Origin: Ochromonas danica
Taxonomy: Eukaryota > Sar > Chrysophyceae > Chromulinales > Chromulinaceae
Length of the DNA: 64,000 nucleotides
Direction: 5' to 3'
Assembly (NCBI GenBank): GCA_015146655.1
Contig: VKHL01000085.1
Span: forward strand, 1 to 64,000
Positions 31,581-44,900 of the stretch are shown here, piece after piece. Made by a program: the position numbers and the translations under genes. Below the pieces are notes generated by a model. The model made no database searches. It saw only the letters and a program-made list of their open reading frames with translations, and was not told the origin of the DNA. The stretch's first letter is position 1; the number at the start of each line of letters is the position of its first letter.

Positions 31581-32059
31581 ATTGTATTTGCTATTGAGTC
31601 TTTTGTCTTCTCGTCTCCAAACCAATCCCTGCTCTCTTTTGCCCTCTCAACCCAAACTCTAAATTTGGAGATTTAGAGGGATTTTGTAGAAAAGCAGAAT
31701 GTGAGATATAACTCGATTAGTTGGAGATTTCTCTTGAAGGGGGTGCTACATGGGAGTGATGGAAGAAAGTCGGTTTTAGTGGGTTGTCTCAGTGAGAGAG
31801 GTGAGTTGCAGTGGGTGGGGGGTGTGCTGTGGGTTGCCATCACTTCTCTTGGCCTCCGCCAACTACCGCATCCCATCCCATCGGCTCTTTCACGAAACTC
31901 ATCATTATTCTATGCGATTCCATTTCCAAGACCTTCTATCAGCTCCATCTTACAAAGTCTGCATTGCTCCGAATACCTAACCCCAGCAATCGAACATTCT
32001 TCTCATCCCCGGGTTGAGCAGTCAGATCGTCTTCGTCGTTTCACTTCAATCTCGCCGCT
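31581..32059. promoter_or_regulatory. Divergent promoter region
   Basis: A 479-nt interval upstream of both the small basic protein and the FUSC-like gene. A short inverted stretch around 31660-31685 (aatttggagatttagagg) resembles the units of the array at 19831-19939. Small overlapping frames are not supported. Confidence 0.45.
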
Positions 32060-35000
32060 ATGGTAGCGCTCAGCTGGGATTGGCTCTCATGGTCTCTCCT
32101 GGGGCCCCGCAGCGAGCAGTGGAGACTCTTTTGGTCCTTTCGAACCTGCATATCCACGGCAGTCTTCTGCTTCCTCTTCCTCTTCATGCCCACACGCAAG
32201 CATCTGTTGAAATTCACTGACGCTGGGTTCGTTGCTTTCGTCACTGTCTTGGTAAAAGACGTCACCTTGGGGGCCTCCATCATGAATGCCTGGGCATGTA
32301 TTCTGGGCACTTTCACCGCGAGCATCATCATCCAAATCATCTTCGCCATCCTGGGCAGCATTTATGTCGAGCCGTCGCACTGCCCGCATGAAGTGCAATT
32401 GCTGCTCTTGCTGGGCACAGTCTTCATCATGCAATACGCTGAGTTGCAGCTAATGGGGAAGAAGTTAGGTGTTTCTCTGCTAGCCTTGTGCTTGTTGTCT
32501 TATCGCACGTACGACGAGACGACGATGGGCATCTGGAAGTACTTCGTCTCCGTCTTGATTGGCTGTGCCTGCGCACTAGTGGGGGCTCTGCTACCACTGC
32601 CACTACCTCGACTAGCGGGCGAAGAGGTGCGCAGTCGCTTAGATTACTACTGCCAGACGATTTGTGCGTTGCTGCGAGAGGAAGTGACCGCATGGCTACA
32701 CGAGCCCGTCAAGAACCACATACTAGAGGGCATGCGCACCACCACCCATTGGCTACACCCGCTCTCGCAATCGTCTACATCCTCTTCCAGCTATGTTAAC
32801 GTTCAGTCACCGCAGCTGATTAAACGGCTTGAGAAAGTGTTATTGACCCCAGCACAGCAGAGATGGAAGACTCTGCGCCTCTGCATCACGGCATGCATCG
32901 CCTTCAAGCGAAGCCATCGGTATCATATCGGATGGCTTGCTAACCCTTCCTTTCGTGCCAAGAATCGTCATCTTCGATCTGAAATGGTCGCCTATCTACT
33001 CCAACAAATTGATAGTTTGCGTAAGCGCAACAATGAAGCTCTCTTCGAGCCTTTCTCAAGAGGTCTTGCCAGGACAGCCTTCGCTCATTCCTTGCGATTG
33101 ATTCATACCCTCTTGACCATCCTATTACACTTCGAACGGCAGATCTCTGCTCTGGAAAGTCGACCCCAGCATCATGACATCTTCTTGCGGTTCTTCCAGC
33201 AGCCAGATTTCCGCCGCGCCTTGTTCGTCTTGGTCGATCGAGTGTGTGCCGCACTTTACGCAGTTTTCCATCTCCATGGCTCTACCGCGCCGCACAACTT
33301 CGGAGGTGGTCATACCGGTGGGAGCAAAAGGAAACACCATAGCAGCAAGCAGCACTCGTCTGGTGGTAGTAGTAGCAGTCGGTGGTGGAGATGGTTCCTC
33401 TTGGAGACTTATCTACAGCCGCAGCAGGAGGAGGAGGAGGAGACGCAGGAAGATGACGATGAAGTTGATATCGAGGAGAAGTTCGAGAAGCTGCAGTCTC
33501 TAGCTGACTGTATGTGTCGCATGGTGAAGGCGAGAGAAGATTTGGACGAAGTTTACTTTTCGTTGAGGAATTACGTTTACTACGGCATCTCTCTGGCCTC
33601 GCAGCCATGCTGCCCACTGCCCGAGGGAGAGGAAGAAGGGGATAGCAGCAAAGACAACTGCTCTATCCTAGTAGACTGTCCGCCTATCTTTGCGGATGTC
33701 TCGTTCACTTTGAATACCTCATTGTTCCTCCTCGACACCCTCGTAGACCATTTGCTGTACTTCCACCGCAAAGACTCTCTCGCGCTTTACAAGGAAGAAG
33801 CCACGCTCTATCAGAGACACGAGGAGAAGAAGAGGAGGAGACAAGTGGCCAAGCAGCGGCTGTTGCTCCAATTTGGCGGAGGAGGAGGAGGAGGGAGGGA
33901 GACGTTGACCGCGAAGAGCAAGAGCAGGAGGAGGAGGGGATGGGTAGAGAGACTGCAGACCCGCTCCGCCTCTTGCTATACCTCCTCCGTGCTCTACCTC
34001 TCCACCCTCTCTCTCAGCTGCTCGTCACTATTGAGAGACTTGCTACCCAGTCAGATGCCTCTCTTCTGCCTCCACTACGAGGGGGTGTCGAGGAGGTGGC
34101 GGTGGCGCATTACCCCCGCCATCCATGCTCGTCTCCTCTCCGCCTTGATGGTGTCGATTGCTATGACAATCGCAGGTGTCTATGGCATCTACGCGAAGCG
34201 GCCGCAGATCTCGTTGACGTCGTTCACCATCGCCTACCTGGCCGGCGGGTCCGCCTCGGGCATTAACATCATGACTTGCATCAACCGCTCCATTGGAACG
34301 GTCATCTCTTGTATCTATGTCATCTTTGTCGTCTTCATTTATAACGCCTATAAAGACTCAGTGAGCTCTTCCGATGCGCTCTACCTCTCCGAGGCCTGGG
34401 TACTGGGCGCTACCTCGGTAGTGTTCCAACTCCCCGCTACCTATATCCGCACCTATCCCTTATACTCCTACTCTGGCACGGTAGCAGGGTTTACAGCTGC
34501 TTTGCTCTTGATCGACATCAATCTGTCCACTAACGTCGCCATCGACCGCATCCTGGACACTGCCGTGGGCGTGTTGATCTACGCCTCGTTAGAACTCGCG
34601 CTCTTCGCGCAGTCCAGCGAGTCAGTGCTGCTGGCTGATTTGGGGAACTTCCTTAAAGGAATTGACGTCCACTTCTCGCAGTTTCATAGTCACTTCCAGT
34701 CTTTGGAGAGTCGTGCAGGGGGTGGTGGAAGATCTCGCGGTACAGCAGGAGGAGGAGGAGGAGGTAGTGGTGGGTCGGGTAGTGGGATCGAAGAGTACGA
34801 TCGCAAGCTGTCTCTTGTCCAATCCCTCTCCCCGACGAGCTCCATCGAGCTGGACCGCCTCGCCTCTCTCATCGGCCGCCAGCGCGAGTTGCTACCCTTC
34901 TACAAGTCAGAGCCGCGCCTGCTGCTAGCCCCCGTGCTGCCAGACCGCCTGCTGCAGGAGGTCATCTACTATGAAGACCAAGCCCTGCTCAGCCTGCAGA

Positions 35001-36460
35001 TGATGCAGTTTGTGGTGAACAAGGTCTATCTGAGCAGTCGCAGGTGGAGGAGGAGGAGGTACTTCGATGTGCTGCAGCTGTACTACGACCTGGGCCACGT
35101 CATCCGATACACCAAGAAGCTGCTGAGAGACGTGGAGAGGGAGGAAGACCAGGTCCTGGTGGCGGAGGACAGGAAGGGTGAGGATGGAGTAGCAGGAGGA
35201 GGAGGAGGAGGGTACCACAAGCTGATTCACTCGCAGGGAGACATCGAGTTAGGCTTAACGAATACACGAAAACCTAGTGTAGTGCTACCACCCAGCGAAA
35301 CGACACCTACAAAAGAAGGAGGAGGAGGAGGGGAGGTAGCAGTGAGGGAGGAGGAGGTGGTGGTAGATGAAGAGGAAGTGGTGCAGAAGGTAGAGCAGCT
35401 GCAGCAGGAGGAGGATCGCAAGTACTTGCAGGACCTACGCGATATGTATCGCCGTCGCCGCAGCTCCATAGCTAGCGAAGAAGCCGCGCTGCGAGGCGCA
35501 GGAGGAGGAGGAGCGGGTAGTGGCGCGGTGGAAGTGGCGGAGATCGAGACAGACGCCATCGAACTCTCGCATCTGCAAGGAAGCTCTGCCAACTTGCCCC
35601 TTGATCTCGGCCTCGCGGGGCTGCACGACGACGGCGAAGGAGGAGGAGGAGGGGTAGACCATCACATGGAGGCAATGGAGCACTCCTCGCCTTCCACTTC
35701 GCATCTACCGCGTGGGGATCGTCATCGAAGCATCATCGGGTCGACACTACCAGACTTCGAGGCCATGCTTCTACCCCTGCAGCCGCAGTTCATGAAAGTG
35801 GAGCAACTCGTCTCCTCCGCCCTCGCCTTCCTCACCCACGCCCTCTCGCAGCTGAGGAAAGCTGATTGCATTGGTCCACAGAGTTATTACGGCCAGTACG
35901 AGGCCTTCCTTCGCCGCTACGCTTCCTCCTCGACCGCGACCAGCTCCGCGCCTCACGTGTTGGCCCAAATCAATCACATCCGCTTCTTGCACCAGATCGA
36001 AGAAGCACAATTGCTTCCTTCCATCACCAATCCTGACCCACAGCTGGAGGAAGAGGAGAAGAAGAGAGAGTCTATTCGCTTCCACTCGCTCTACTTCGGC
36101 GAGATGCGCGGAGAAGAAGTCGATCGTCTCTTCCAAGACTTCGAGGACACCGTCAACTCTCTGCAGGAGGCAGTCATCAAGCCGCTGGAGACTGTGCAGC
36201 AGCAGCTGAGCCAGCAGCAGTCTGTGCTCGCTATTCCTCCCGCCTCAACACATCCGCACCGCAGAGGCCCCAGCTTGACTCCAGCAGCTCGTGTGGCCAT
36301 CCATCGAATGAAGCAGATCACGTCGAATGACGAGATGAAGTTGGTCTGCACCTTGTTGGAGAGCACGCAGCAGCTCATTGGAGCCTTGCAAGGCCTGGCC
36401 AAGACGATTTCCCGCTTGCAGGCCTTCCGAGACATCAGCGTTACTCAGAATGGCACTTGA
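32060..36460 (+). CDS. FUSC/ArAE-type polytopic membrane protein
   Basis: A single-exon protein of 1,466 residues with two membrane blocks. The first (about 20-190) has five or six hydrophobic spans beginning FRTCISTAVFCFLFLF; the second (about 690-860) begins ARLLSALMVSIAMTIAGVYGIYAK and contains SFTIAYLAGGSASGIN and a GTVAGFTAALLLIDI span. Two such half-units separated by a long soluble region are the layout of fusaric-acid-resistance/aromatic-acid-exporter-like proteins (FUSC, ArAE), relatives of plant malate channels. Export of small organic anions is the family-level expectation; substrate and membrane are unknown. The soluble regions (190-690 and 860-1466) are helical with Gly, Ser and Glu runs encoded by GGA repeats. 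Two half-units in one chain could form the pore alone. Confidence 0.8.
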   Translation: MVALSWDWLSWSLLGPRSEQWRLFWSFRTCISTAVFCFLFLFMPTRKHLLKFTDAGFVAFVTVLVKDVTLGASIMNAWACILGTFTASIIIQIIFAILGSIYVEPSHCPHEVQLLLLLGTVFIMQYAELQLMGKKLGVSLLALCLLSYRTYDETTMGIWKYFVSVLIGCACALVGALLPLPLPRLAGEEVRSRLDYYCQTICALLREEVTAWLHEPVKNHILEGMRTTTHWLHPLSQSSTSSSSYVNVQSPQLIKRLEKVLLTPAQQRWKTLRLCITACIAFKRSHRYHIGWLANPSFRAKNRHLRSEMVAYLLQQIDSLRKRNNEALFEPFSRGLARTAFAHSLRLIHTLLTILLHFERQISALESRPQHHDIFLRFFQQPDFRRALFVLVDRVCAALYAVFHLHGSTAPHNFGGGHTGGSKRKHHSSKQHSSGGSSSSRWWRWFLLETYLQPQQEEEEETQEDDDEVDIEEKFEKLQSLADCMCRMVKAREDLDEVYFSLRNYVYYGISLASQPCCPLPEGEEEGDSSKDNCSILVDCPPIFADVSFTLNTSLFLLDTLVDHLLYFHRKDSLALYKEEATLYQRHEEKKRRRQVAKQRLLLQFGGGGGGGRETLTAKSKSRRRRGWVERLQTRSASCYTSSVLYLSTLSLSCSSLLRDLLPSQMPLFCLHYEGVSRRWRWRITPAIHARLLSALMVSIAMTIAGVYGIYAKRPQISLTSFTIAYLAGGSASGINIMTCINRSIGTVISCIYVIFVVFIYNAYKDSVSSSDALYLSEAWVLGATSVVFQLPATYIRTYPLYSYSGTVAGFTAALLLIDINLSTNVAIDRILDTAVGVLIYASLELALFAQSSESVLLADLGNFLKGIDVHFSQFHSHFQSLESRAGGGGRSRGTAGGGGGGSGGSGSGIEEYDRKLSLVQSLSPTSSIELDRLASLIGRQRELLPFYKSEPRLLLAPVLPDRLLQEVIYYEDQALLSLQMMQFVVNKVYLSSRRWRRRRYFDVLQLYYDLGHVIRYTKKLLRDVEREEDQVLVAEDRKGEDGVAGGGGGGYHKLIHSQGDIELGLTNTRKPSVVLPPSETTPTKEGGGGGEVAVREEEVVVDEEEVVQKVEQLQQEEDRKYLQDLRDMYRRRRSSIASEEAALRGAGGGGAGSGAVEVAEIETDAIELSHLQGSSANLPLDLGLAGLHDDGEGGGGGVDHHMEAMEHSSPSTSHLPRGDRHRSIIGSTLPDFEAMLLPLQPQFMKVEQLVSSALAFLTHALSQLRKADCIGPQSYYGQYEAFLRRYASSSTATSSAPHVLAQINHIRFLHQIEEAQLLPSITNPDPQLEEEEKKRESIRFHSLYFGEMRGEEVDRLFQDFEDTVNSLQEAVIKPLETVQQQLSQQQSVLAIPPASTHPHRRGPSLTPAARVAIHRMKQITSNDEMKLVCTLLESTQQLIGALQGLAKTISRLQAFRDISVTQNGT

Positions 36461-36846
36461 CCAGATCATCCCAGCGAGCAATTTTGCCTTTCCTTTGCCT
36501 TTGCCTTTGCCTTTGCCTTTGCCTTGTCAAGGCAGTTGTTAGATAGAAAATATAACTTTGGTAGTTGTGAACGTTCCCATCCAATCCATGACTCACTCCT
36601 ATTGTTTGTATATACACCTAAACTAGCTATAGTGATGTCTTAACCACCAGCTATCAGATATTGTAAACTACTTAGTAAGACAACGACGCGCTTTGATTTC
36701 GTTCATTATCTCATGCGAATGAACAGTTTGACATTCGCTTGACATGATCGCGACATCAACACAATCTTCCAACTATTTCATCGTTATTATGTACAACCAA
36801 TACTACAAGACTGCTTAGACTGCTTAGACTAGTCTATTGGTTTCGG
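36461..36846. other. Convergent spacer with CTTTGC repeat
   Basis: A 386-nt spacer between the FUSC-like and giant-gene stop codons. Right after the FUSC-like stop, 36484-36526 is a tandem 6-bp repeat (TTTGCC type). The rest is AT-rich, with no gene. Confidence 0.55.
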
Positions 36847-39800
36847 TTAGAAAGCTTCGCTGTCGTTCTTGGAGGAAAGTCCCGCAGAGGGCTCGGAGTA
36901 ATCCGATCGACCACTCACGGCGACATTCGCCACCCGCTTGCTCAAGGTCGACGTATTCATGGACTCATCCGCGGCGCCTTCTAACATGCCGTAGAGCTTG
37001 AGGAGTCGCTCTTCGAGGGCGGCAGAGACGGCGCGCAGCAAGGAAAGGTGCTTCTCGCCCAGCACGCCCCATCCACTCTGACCGCCCAGACCTGATGACA
37101 CCATGCAGTGAGAGAGAAGAGATGATTGAGGCGGAGGAGAATCAAATCATACCGTGTGTGTTTATTGCGATGAAGAAGGTGAACATATCTGCTGGAGGAG
37201 GAGGAGGTGCGGGTGTGGAGGAGAAAGACCCTTCCTTCTTGCTCAGCACCGCAGAGGATTGGCTTTGCAACTTGCCTTGACTGCCTTGGCTGGTGAGATT
37301 GCCTTGTTCATTCAGGTTCTTTTTACTTGTCCTCGTGACTTTACTAGGAGATTTCGACAAGGGAGGAGGAGGAGGAGCAGGAGCAGCAGCAGCAGCAGGG
37401 ACTCGTCTAGAGGATCGTTGGTGCGAGGAATAGGAGCTCTCGCTCCCCGCGTCCGATGGCCTCCACTGGTTAGACGGCACTCGAGTCACTTCTCCAGGAG
37501 GAGACGAGAAGTTGAACATGTCCATCAGCAGTTGATGGACGTTGTTGTCGTCGCCCAGCGAGCACAGCGCGTGACCGCTTGCCACACGGAAAGCCTTTTG
37601 TTTCAATTCTTGCGAACACAAACGAATCTCTTCGATTATCGTCTCCTTCAAATTCTTCTCCTTTGTCCCACTTTCTGTTGATGTTGCATTTGTTTCAGTA
37701 GCCGCCGCCGTTGCTGCAGGAGCAGAAGCAGGAGCAGGAGGAGCAGGAGGAGGAGGAGGAGTGTTATTGAGCAAATTGGCCAGCGGCACCACTTTGAATT
37801 CCGCCAATTTGGAAGCTTCCAGCTCGCTTTTGACTTCTTTTCCGCGCTTCGCATGACTCCCCAAAGGGTACTGCAGGTGTCTCTCGTGCGGGGCATCGAG
37901 CAGAAGGCGCGGACTCGTGCTGCCGAAGACTCCCAGCTTGATGCGCTGGGCGGAGGAAGTCTTCCACGCTATGGCAGTCGCCGAGGAGGAAACTTCTCGA
38001 TTCTCGTCGATAGGCTGCAGAGGTGTGGCTTTCTTTCCACCAAATCCAAACCAACGAGACAGCAAGGACTGACTTCGAGCAGCAGCAGGAGGAGGAGGTC
38101 TATTCGGGCGATGGGTAGAGCTGCTGGCCGTGACGGAGGAAGAGGACGCATCTCTCTGGTGAGGAGGAGCAGGAGCAGGAGCAGGAGGATGGTGATGATG
38201 ACTTTGTCCGCTGTGATGGGAGAGATTGGAGCGTGCGGAGGAGGAGGAGGAGGAGTGGTCCCAAGGGGTGGTATGCGATCGAAAGGTGGCCATCTCAAAG
38301 AACTGGATAGCTTTCTTCGGGGCGGTGAGATCGACCATCCAGAGAGAGATGTCTTGAATAGAAGGGAAAGTCATGACAAGCAGTCGAAAGGCATAGCGAA
38401 TGAGGAGGGAGGGAGGTGTTTGTACGTGCAGAGGAATGGATTTCAATCCCTTCATGATGTTATTCCATCGAGTAACGAGGAGAACGTCAGAGAAGGAGGC
38501 AGTGGCCTGGATGATCTGATGGGCGTAGTCATGCTCGATGCTTTCGATTCGAATCTTACTCGCCCCACTCATACCACCACCACCACCACCACCACCACCA
38601 CCACCACCACCACCACCACCACCACCTCCACCTCCTCCTCCACCACCACCACCTCCTCCACCACCGCCGCCGCCGTCTTTGTGGTCTGGCTCGACTTCTC
38701 CTTCCTCTTGATCCACAGTCTTCCCTTTGTCAACATATTCATAGAGAGCAGAGGGGAGAGAGTTAATGTCCTTCAAGATCAACACCCCCATGAGATATTC
38801 TGCATTGGGAAGCAATGGCAAGACAAAGCCTCCATTGTGAAGGAATCGCTTCATTTGGTCGATAGTCGCCGCGGTGAAGCCTGGCCCTTCGAGATGGTCG
38901 ATCTCCTCTTCGATACCCTCGCTGAGGTCTGGAAGCTGATATTGCGTCCACATCTTGTCCTTCCATGCCATTCGCAATAGACGAACACTACCACGATAGT
39001 ATTGAATGATAACATCATAGCGCACCAACTTGGCCAACGAGGCAATCAAAGGGTTAGGCGACGAGGAAGTCGATGGGTCGATCTTGCCTGTTTCTATGGA
39101 GACTGGCAAATAGTCCTGGCCATGGTCAGAAAGTAAATAAAGTTTCACTGAACAAGGCGCCAAAGCAGCGTCAAGTTCCAACAGGAACTGCATGATGACT
39201 TCGTGAGGACTGCTGCTCGACTCCTCCACCAACTTCTGCACGGAGTCTACTAGTCCCTTCACTCGATTCATTCGTTCTTGTCGACCAAGATACCCTTCAA
39301 GACCATCGGTCACTGCCTTGTGGATAAGATCGAGGAATTGTAGATCTCGACGTGGTAGATCTTTGGCGTGGTATCGAGCAACGAGGTAACGCGGGAAGAT
39401 ATCTTTCATCCTCTCGTCTTTCTTTCGAAAGAGTGGTAGACAGAGTTGTTCTACCACGTCGCTTTTGAGAATCGTTCGTTCTCCCCTTCGGAAAGCAGCA
39501 CAAAGCTGACCATAATGAGCTTCGGAGATCAAACCAGTGCGAGTGAATGGCTGGGAAGCATATCTCTGCGCTTGTAAACCTACCCGATTCAATAGATCGG
39601 GCAGAGAAAGTTGATCTTTCTTGAGCCTGCTAGCCTCCAGGTCAGGGTCATAGATCAGCAGTAAAGGCATGATTTCATGAGAGCCGTTGGGAAGTTCTGG
39701 CAAGAATTGGAACGCTTGATGGGAAGTGAGGAGGTTAATGTGGTGCAGACTTTGTGTGGCGTAGGTCACATGAGCTTGCAAGACGAGACTTCCCTCTGCG

Positions 39801-41911
39801 GGAGGAGATTCTGGGGTGCCAATTCGACCAGAGAGACGGAACAACTTCTCTTCTCCTTCTTCGCTCTCCTTCTCGTGCTCACTCTGACTGACAGCTAGCT
39901 TGTGAACCACCTGCGCGTAGGTGAAGGAACATTGGCCGAGGAAGAGATCTTGGCCTTGCAATGGCTCGGACGTGAGGACTTTTATTACCAATTCATCAAA
40001 ATGCTCATCGCCACAAGTCGCTAAGGGTATAGAGATCCTGTGATTGAAGGCGATAGAGGGGGCATAGGGCTTGATTGTTGTCTTCCCAACAACCTTGCCC
40101 TGGTAATAGACAACAAGGTAGCAATTCTGCCCACCCCATAGCTTTTTTATCTTGGCCAGGTTAGTTGCTTTGATCAGTTTCAATTCCAAGGAAAGGACGG
40201 GATGAAGATGGCGTTGAAGGCCAAAGTGAAAGCCGTTCTTCCTCCCTTCCCCTCCTTCCTCCTGCCCATCCTCCTGCTGCTCCTGGAGAGACAATCCCGA
40301 CTCGTCCACAATCGTCCAATGAACGTGCAGAGCACCTTGTTGTTGTTGCGGTTGTGGTTGAGGGCCACCAGCAGCATTATCCTTGCCTTTCTTTCGCAAT
40401 GCAAGAGGCAATGAAGCCTTTGACTCCAAGACATAAAGCGCCGCCGACAACTCCGTCTCGCCCAATAGAACAGGCTGTGTGAGTTTATTTTGGTGATAGG
40501 CGAAGAGAAGGACATCTGGATAGTCCTCGATGCTCCGCACCCCTTTCTTCTTCTTCTTCTTTCTGTCCAGAAATGGGTAGAGCGGAATTGTCAAAGTCTC
40601 TTGCCAGGTGGGATTGAGGACATTGTTCAAAATGACTTTCGTTTTGGCCAGAACCTCTCCTCTGAGGACATTAACGTTATCTTCGCCTTCACGAGGAGCA
40701 CCTGCTTCTTCTTCTTCTCCCTCTCCTCCTTCAGACTTTAATGCAACCACCACAAAAGGATCAGAACTACCACTAAACCGATTGACTGCCAATAGATCTT
40801 GGCCGCTTTCAACAGTCAGCAGCAAGACCGGGTTCTTGACTTGATTGACGTCGGCTACCGCATCTGCTATCATCTGCTTCGTAGCGTCTGCTTCCACTGC
40901 ATTCAACAGCTTCTTCACCGCTCTCACACCTTGAAGACTAGCTCTTGAAGGGGCTTTGGACTTGCCTTTAGTGGTGGCGGCGGTACCAGCAGTAGGAGAA
41001 GCAATTTCATCTTCTTTCTCAACAGATAGTTTGACAACCAAGACACCCCCAACGAATGCGTTCTTCTTCATGTTCTGGAAATCTAGACGAGGTTGCAAGG
41101 TTAATTCCTGTTCCTCTTGTGTTAGAGGATCAATCAAAGCCTCGAAGGGCAGCTCCACGCGGCCCAAGAAGTTTCCTCGGCGAAGGAAGGTCATATCGTA
41201 GACATCTAGCGTCAATGCTGTGTTGCCTCCACTGTTTCCAGTAGAACGATACGGGATAGTGAGAGCATGGTTCCAGACTGGATTGGTGTCTTCCTTCACA
41301 GTGGACGTGGAGGCAATCAGTCGGCCGTCTTGATAGACCTCACAGAAGGCTGTGGGCGAAGTCGATCCTTTCATCTTCTTCAATCCTCGGCAGCCAACGA
41401 CTTGAATATGAAAGTTCTTGATGGACAGATTGGCCAGTTGCTTCTCGAGACTATAACCACTTTCTTCTCCTGAGCCGGGAGACGACCATTGAACTTGAAG
41501 CACCACATCCAATGAGAAGCTGCTGCTTCCTCCTCCCACGAGAGGCTCCAAAACAGCTTTCATTTGACCATTTTCATTGAGAGCAACATTGACTACCCCT
41601 CTGAGCTCTTGAAGAACATTCCAATAGTCATCGATCTCATAACAAGCCAAGACAACCTGTCGATTGGTTTTGATGTAGAGAATGATGTCTCGATCAGAGG
41701 AGAAGGACCGTGTGGAGGGATCATAGGAAAGAGTTAGTAATTGCTCTATTCCATCGTAGCGGATAGCCAGAAGGAAGTAACCTTTGCTTAAATTGGTAGA
41801 CAAGTTGCCATCTCCATCATCATCGCCATCACCGCCTCCTCGACTCCCTCGAGCATGCCAGCTTTGGTTATCATCCGGTTGCTCACTTCCATCGCCGTGA
41901 TCAAACACACT

Positions 41912-41944
<33 letters not shown>

Positions 41945-44900
41945 AGCTCGGTTTAATGCTCCAGCAACAGGCGAGGGAGGAGTAGACGGAGACTCATCAG
42001 TCGTTGCTTTGGCCGGCGCATTCTTCTTAAACAGTCCTTTCAATCCCTGCCAACCATTAGCACTCGATGCCGTACTGTTATTATCAGTCGTGCGATAGGA
42101 AGTGCTACCGCTTCGTTGGCTCTGATCATCTCCGCCTCCTCCACCCCCTCCTGCAGCATTATTAGCCTTCCGAACCAGGCGGACGTTAGATAACTGCACT
42201 CTTCTTCCAAACACTGTGCTGACCTTTGGACGGACTTCCAGCAAACTCTTAATCTTATAATCAGACGCCTCAATCTCCATGATCTCCATAAGTTGGCAAT
42301 TTTTCAAGGCGAAGGGAAGGTAATGCAAGAGATGGACCATGAGAGCATCTAAACTATAGTTCCACATATGGAAGAAGTCGTGGAGCTTGTCCAAAATGAG
42401 ACTCTGTGTGTTGTCATAAAGAAGAGCACCAACACGTTGTCCAATATCTTCCAACCATTTGCGCATTTCGCTTGCATTGCTTAGGCTGTGTGATTGGTAG
42501 ACCGCAGCAGTCAACAGACTGTCATAGGATGACGTTGCGATTGGAGGAGCGGAAGTAGGGGAAGGAGAAGTGGGGGCAGCAGTGCTCATCAAGGCTTTCC
42601 CTTCTTCCACTCGTTTTTGTTGTTGTCGACTCACCAGAAGACCGCCATTGAGGCTATCCATATTTTCGATCTGGATCAACCCCATCGGAGCATCTTCTGC
42701 GAAGAGAATGAGATTGAATCGGGGAAAGCGCTGAAGCGGTAGTGTTTGAAACAAAGTCACACATTTCTTCTCCACATCTGAGACGTGATTGATGAGGTAG
42801 CTATGGTTGTAACAACGACGAAAGAATTCTCCGTCTTGTCCTATGTCTGCGGATAGGATGACTCTATTACTGTGCAAAGGCTGAGGAGCATGGGATTCTT
42901 CTTTATGATTGCTGTTCCCTCTGCTTCTGCTTCCACTATCCGTGTAGGAATCATAATGAAGGAGTTGTTGATCTGATGATCGACTCACTTTGCGCACAGT
43001 ACAACCAGGAATGCAATGAAGGATCAGTCTGATGATGACATCCAAGATTGCAGCCTGCACATGATCCAAATCCTCCACATCTTCAATTTCTAATTGATCA
43101 TAAGCAAACTTCTTCAAGGCAAAGTCAAGGTAATGCAAGCTCATCGAACGAAGATTACGATTGATATCTTTCCATCGGAGCTTGACAATACTGGATGAGA
43201 GATAGGTTGAGAGGTCTTCTAAGAGCGTGGCATCGCTCATGCTCAAATGATCTTCTTGTCTTTTTATCGCAAGGACAGAACGATGGCCAGGCTGAACTCC
43301 AATTAGTCGACTACGCTTCCTCCCCACCACAATGCCAATATCATGAAGAGGAAGAAGCAGGAAAGCAGGTAGATTACTGGCTGGCTGGCATTGGCTTAAT
43401 CCAGTAAAGCTACTGCCGAGCCATGCCCTCTCGCGGTCGGTTAGAAAGGCGGTCGTTGCTGCGATCATTGAATTTGCTCGGCCTTTGCTGTTGCGAACGG
43501 CGTTTGCTGCAGCTTCCCCTGCTCCATCGATGCTGCTACTACCAACTGTTGGAGCGACGGAGGCAGGCATCTGAAGAGATCCTCCATCGGGAAGAACGTG
43601 GCCATCATGAATGCTCAAGATAGAATACTCCAATCCATCTAAAACATAAGTCGGATCTCTGTCATGTAGTGTAGAGAGGGATAGCTTGTCCTTCTCTAGA
43701 TCATTGTTTCCCACTATCTGCATTCTTAGATAGCCACTTAACGAAAAGCGGAACTCATCGTCCATTTCATCACGAGCATCTTTCCCCCTCCGTGCAACAA
43801 CAGACGGCTGGTTCTTTCTGTCTTGACTGGGTCCCAAATAAAGATCGAAAGCATCTTTGGGAGGCTTGAGAAGGTATTCGAAGGGAATGATCTCTTCTCC
43901 AAGAACAACTTCTCGACGTGTCTTTGCATGAACATGAATCACTTGCACCTTAATCTCCACCGGTTTGATCAAGTCAACCATGAGGTCAATGGATAGTCTT
44001 GAATACACTGGATTGCACGAGCTTAAGATGACTGGACTCTTTCCAACCACGACATCATCAATACTTACAGTACACCGACTGTTGGGAAACTCATTATTCA
44101 CAGGAGGGAGCATCATTGCCCCAAGAATGACAATCTTTCGCTTGTATACAGCCGAAGATGAATATAGAAGACTATCCCAGTAGGTAAAGAGGAATTTAAT
44201 TTGAAACGTGAGCGACGCTGACCAGAGTTTATTCTGCCATTTGTTGAGAATGCTATTGGCATTGTGTTGCCCGGGTGTAAAGACGACTGGATTAGCCAGA
44301 TTGTTTATCTGCCCTGTTGTAAGTTGGGGATACAATGCAAAGATAAACTGCCCGCAGTAGAGTCGAAGTAAAATTTGAAAGGGAAGCTCAAGGCTAGCTA
44401 AGGGTTCTTCGTTGGCATCGACTGCTGCAATCGGTGGCGATTGACTTGTTGTTTGGGCAGTTGTTGTTGTTGCTGCTGCTGTCGCAATACATAATTCAAA
44501 CTTCAAAGATCGATCATTGGCTTTAACAGGCAGCGTATAATGATTACTGAGATAGCAAGTATGCTCCACTTCTTCTCCTCGACTATTTCGAGACCAAGAA
44601 ACTTGAGTGCCGTTGCCCTCATTTTCATCAATCGAGACCGGGGCACTATGCATGACTACCTGGCCACACCAGATCACTCGACAAATGACTTGGCAGGAAG
44701 TAGCGGGCTGTCCACGCTTCATGCCAAAGAGATTGTGCTTAAGAGGGGCAGACATGCCATTGATGAGTGACGAGGCGATGAAAGTGAGTGTGGAAGAGAT
44801 TAATTTGATCTCAATAAATGAAGAGCCTGCTTGAACGTCTGCAACATCCTGCCAATGGATAGCAATATCTTTTAATCCTTTGCTTCCCAATGTTGCTCCT

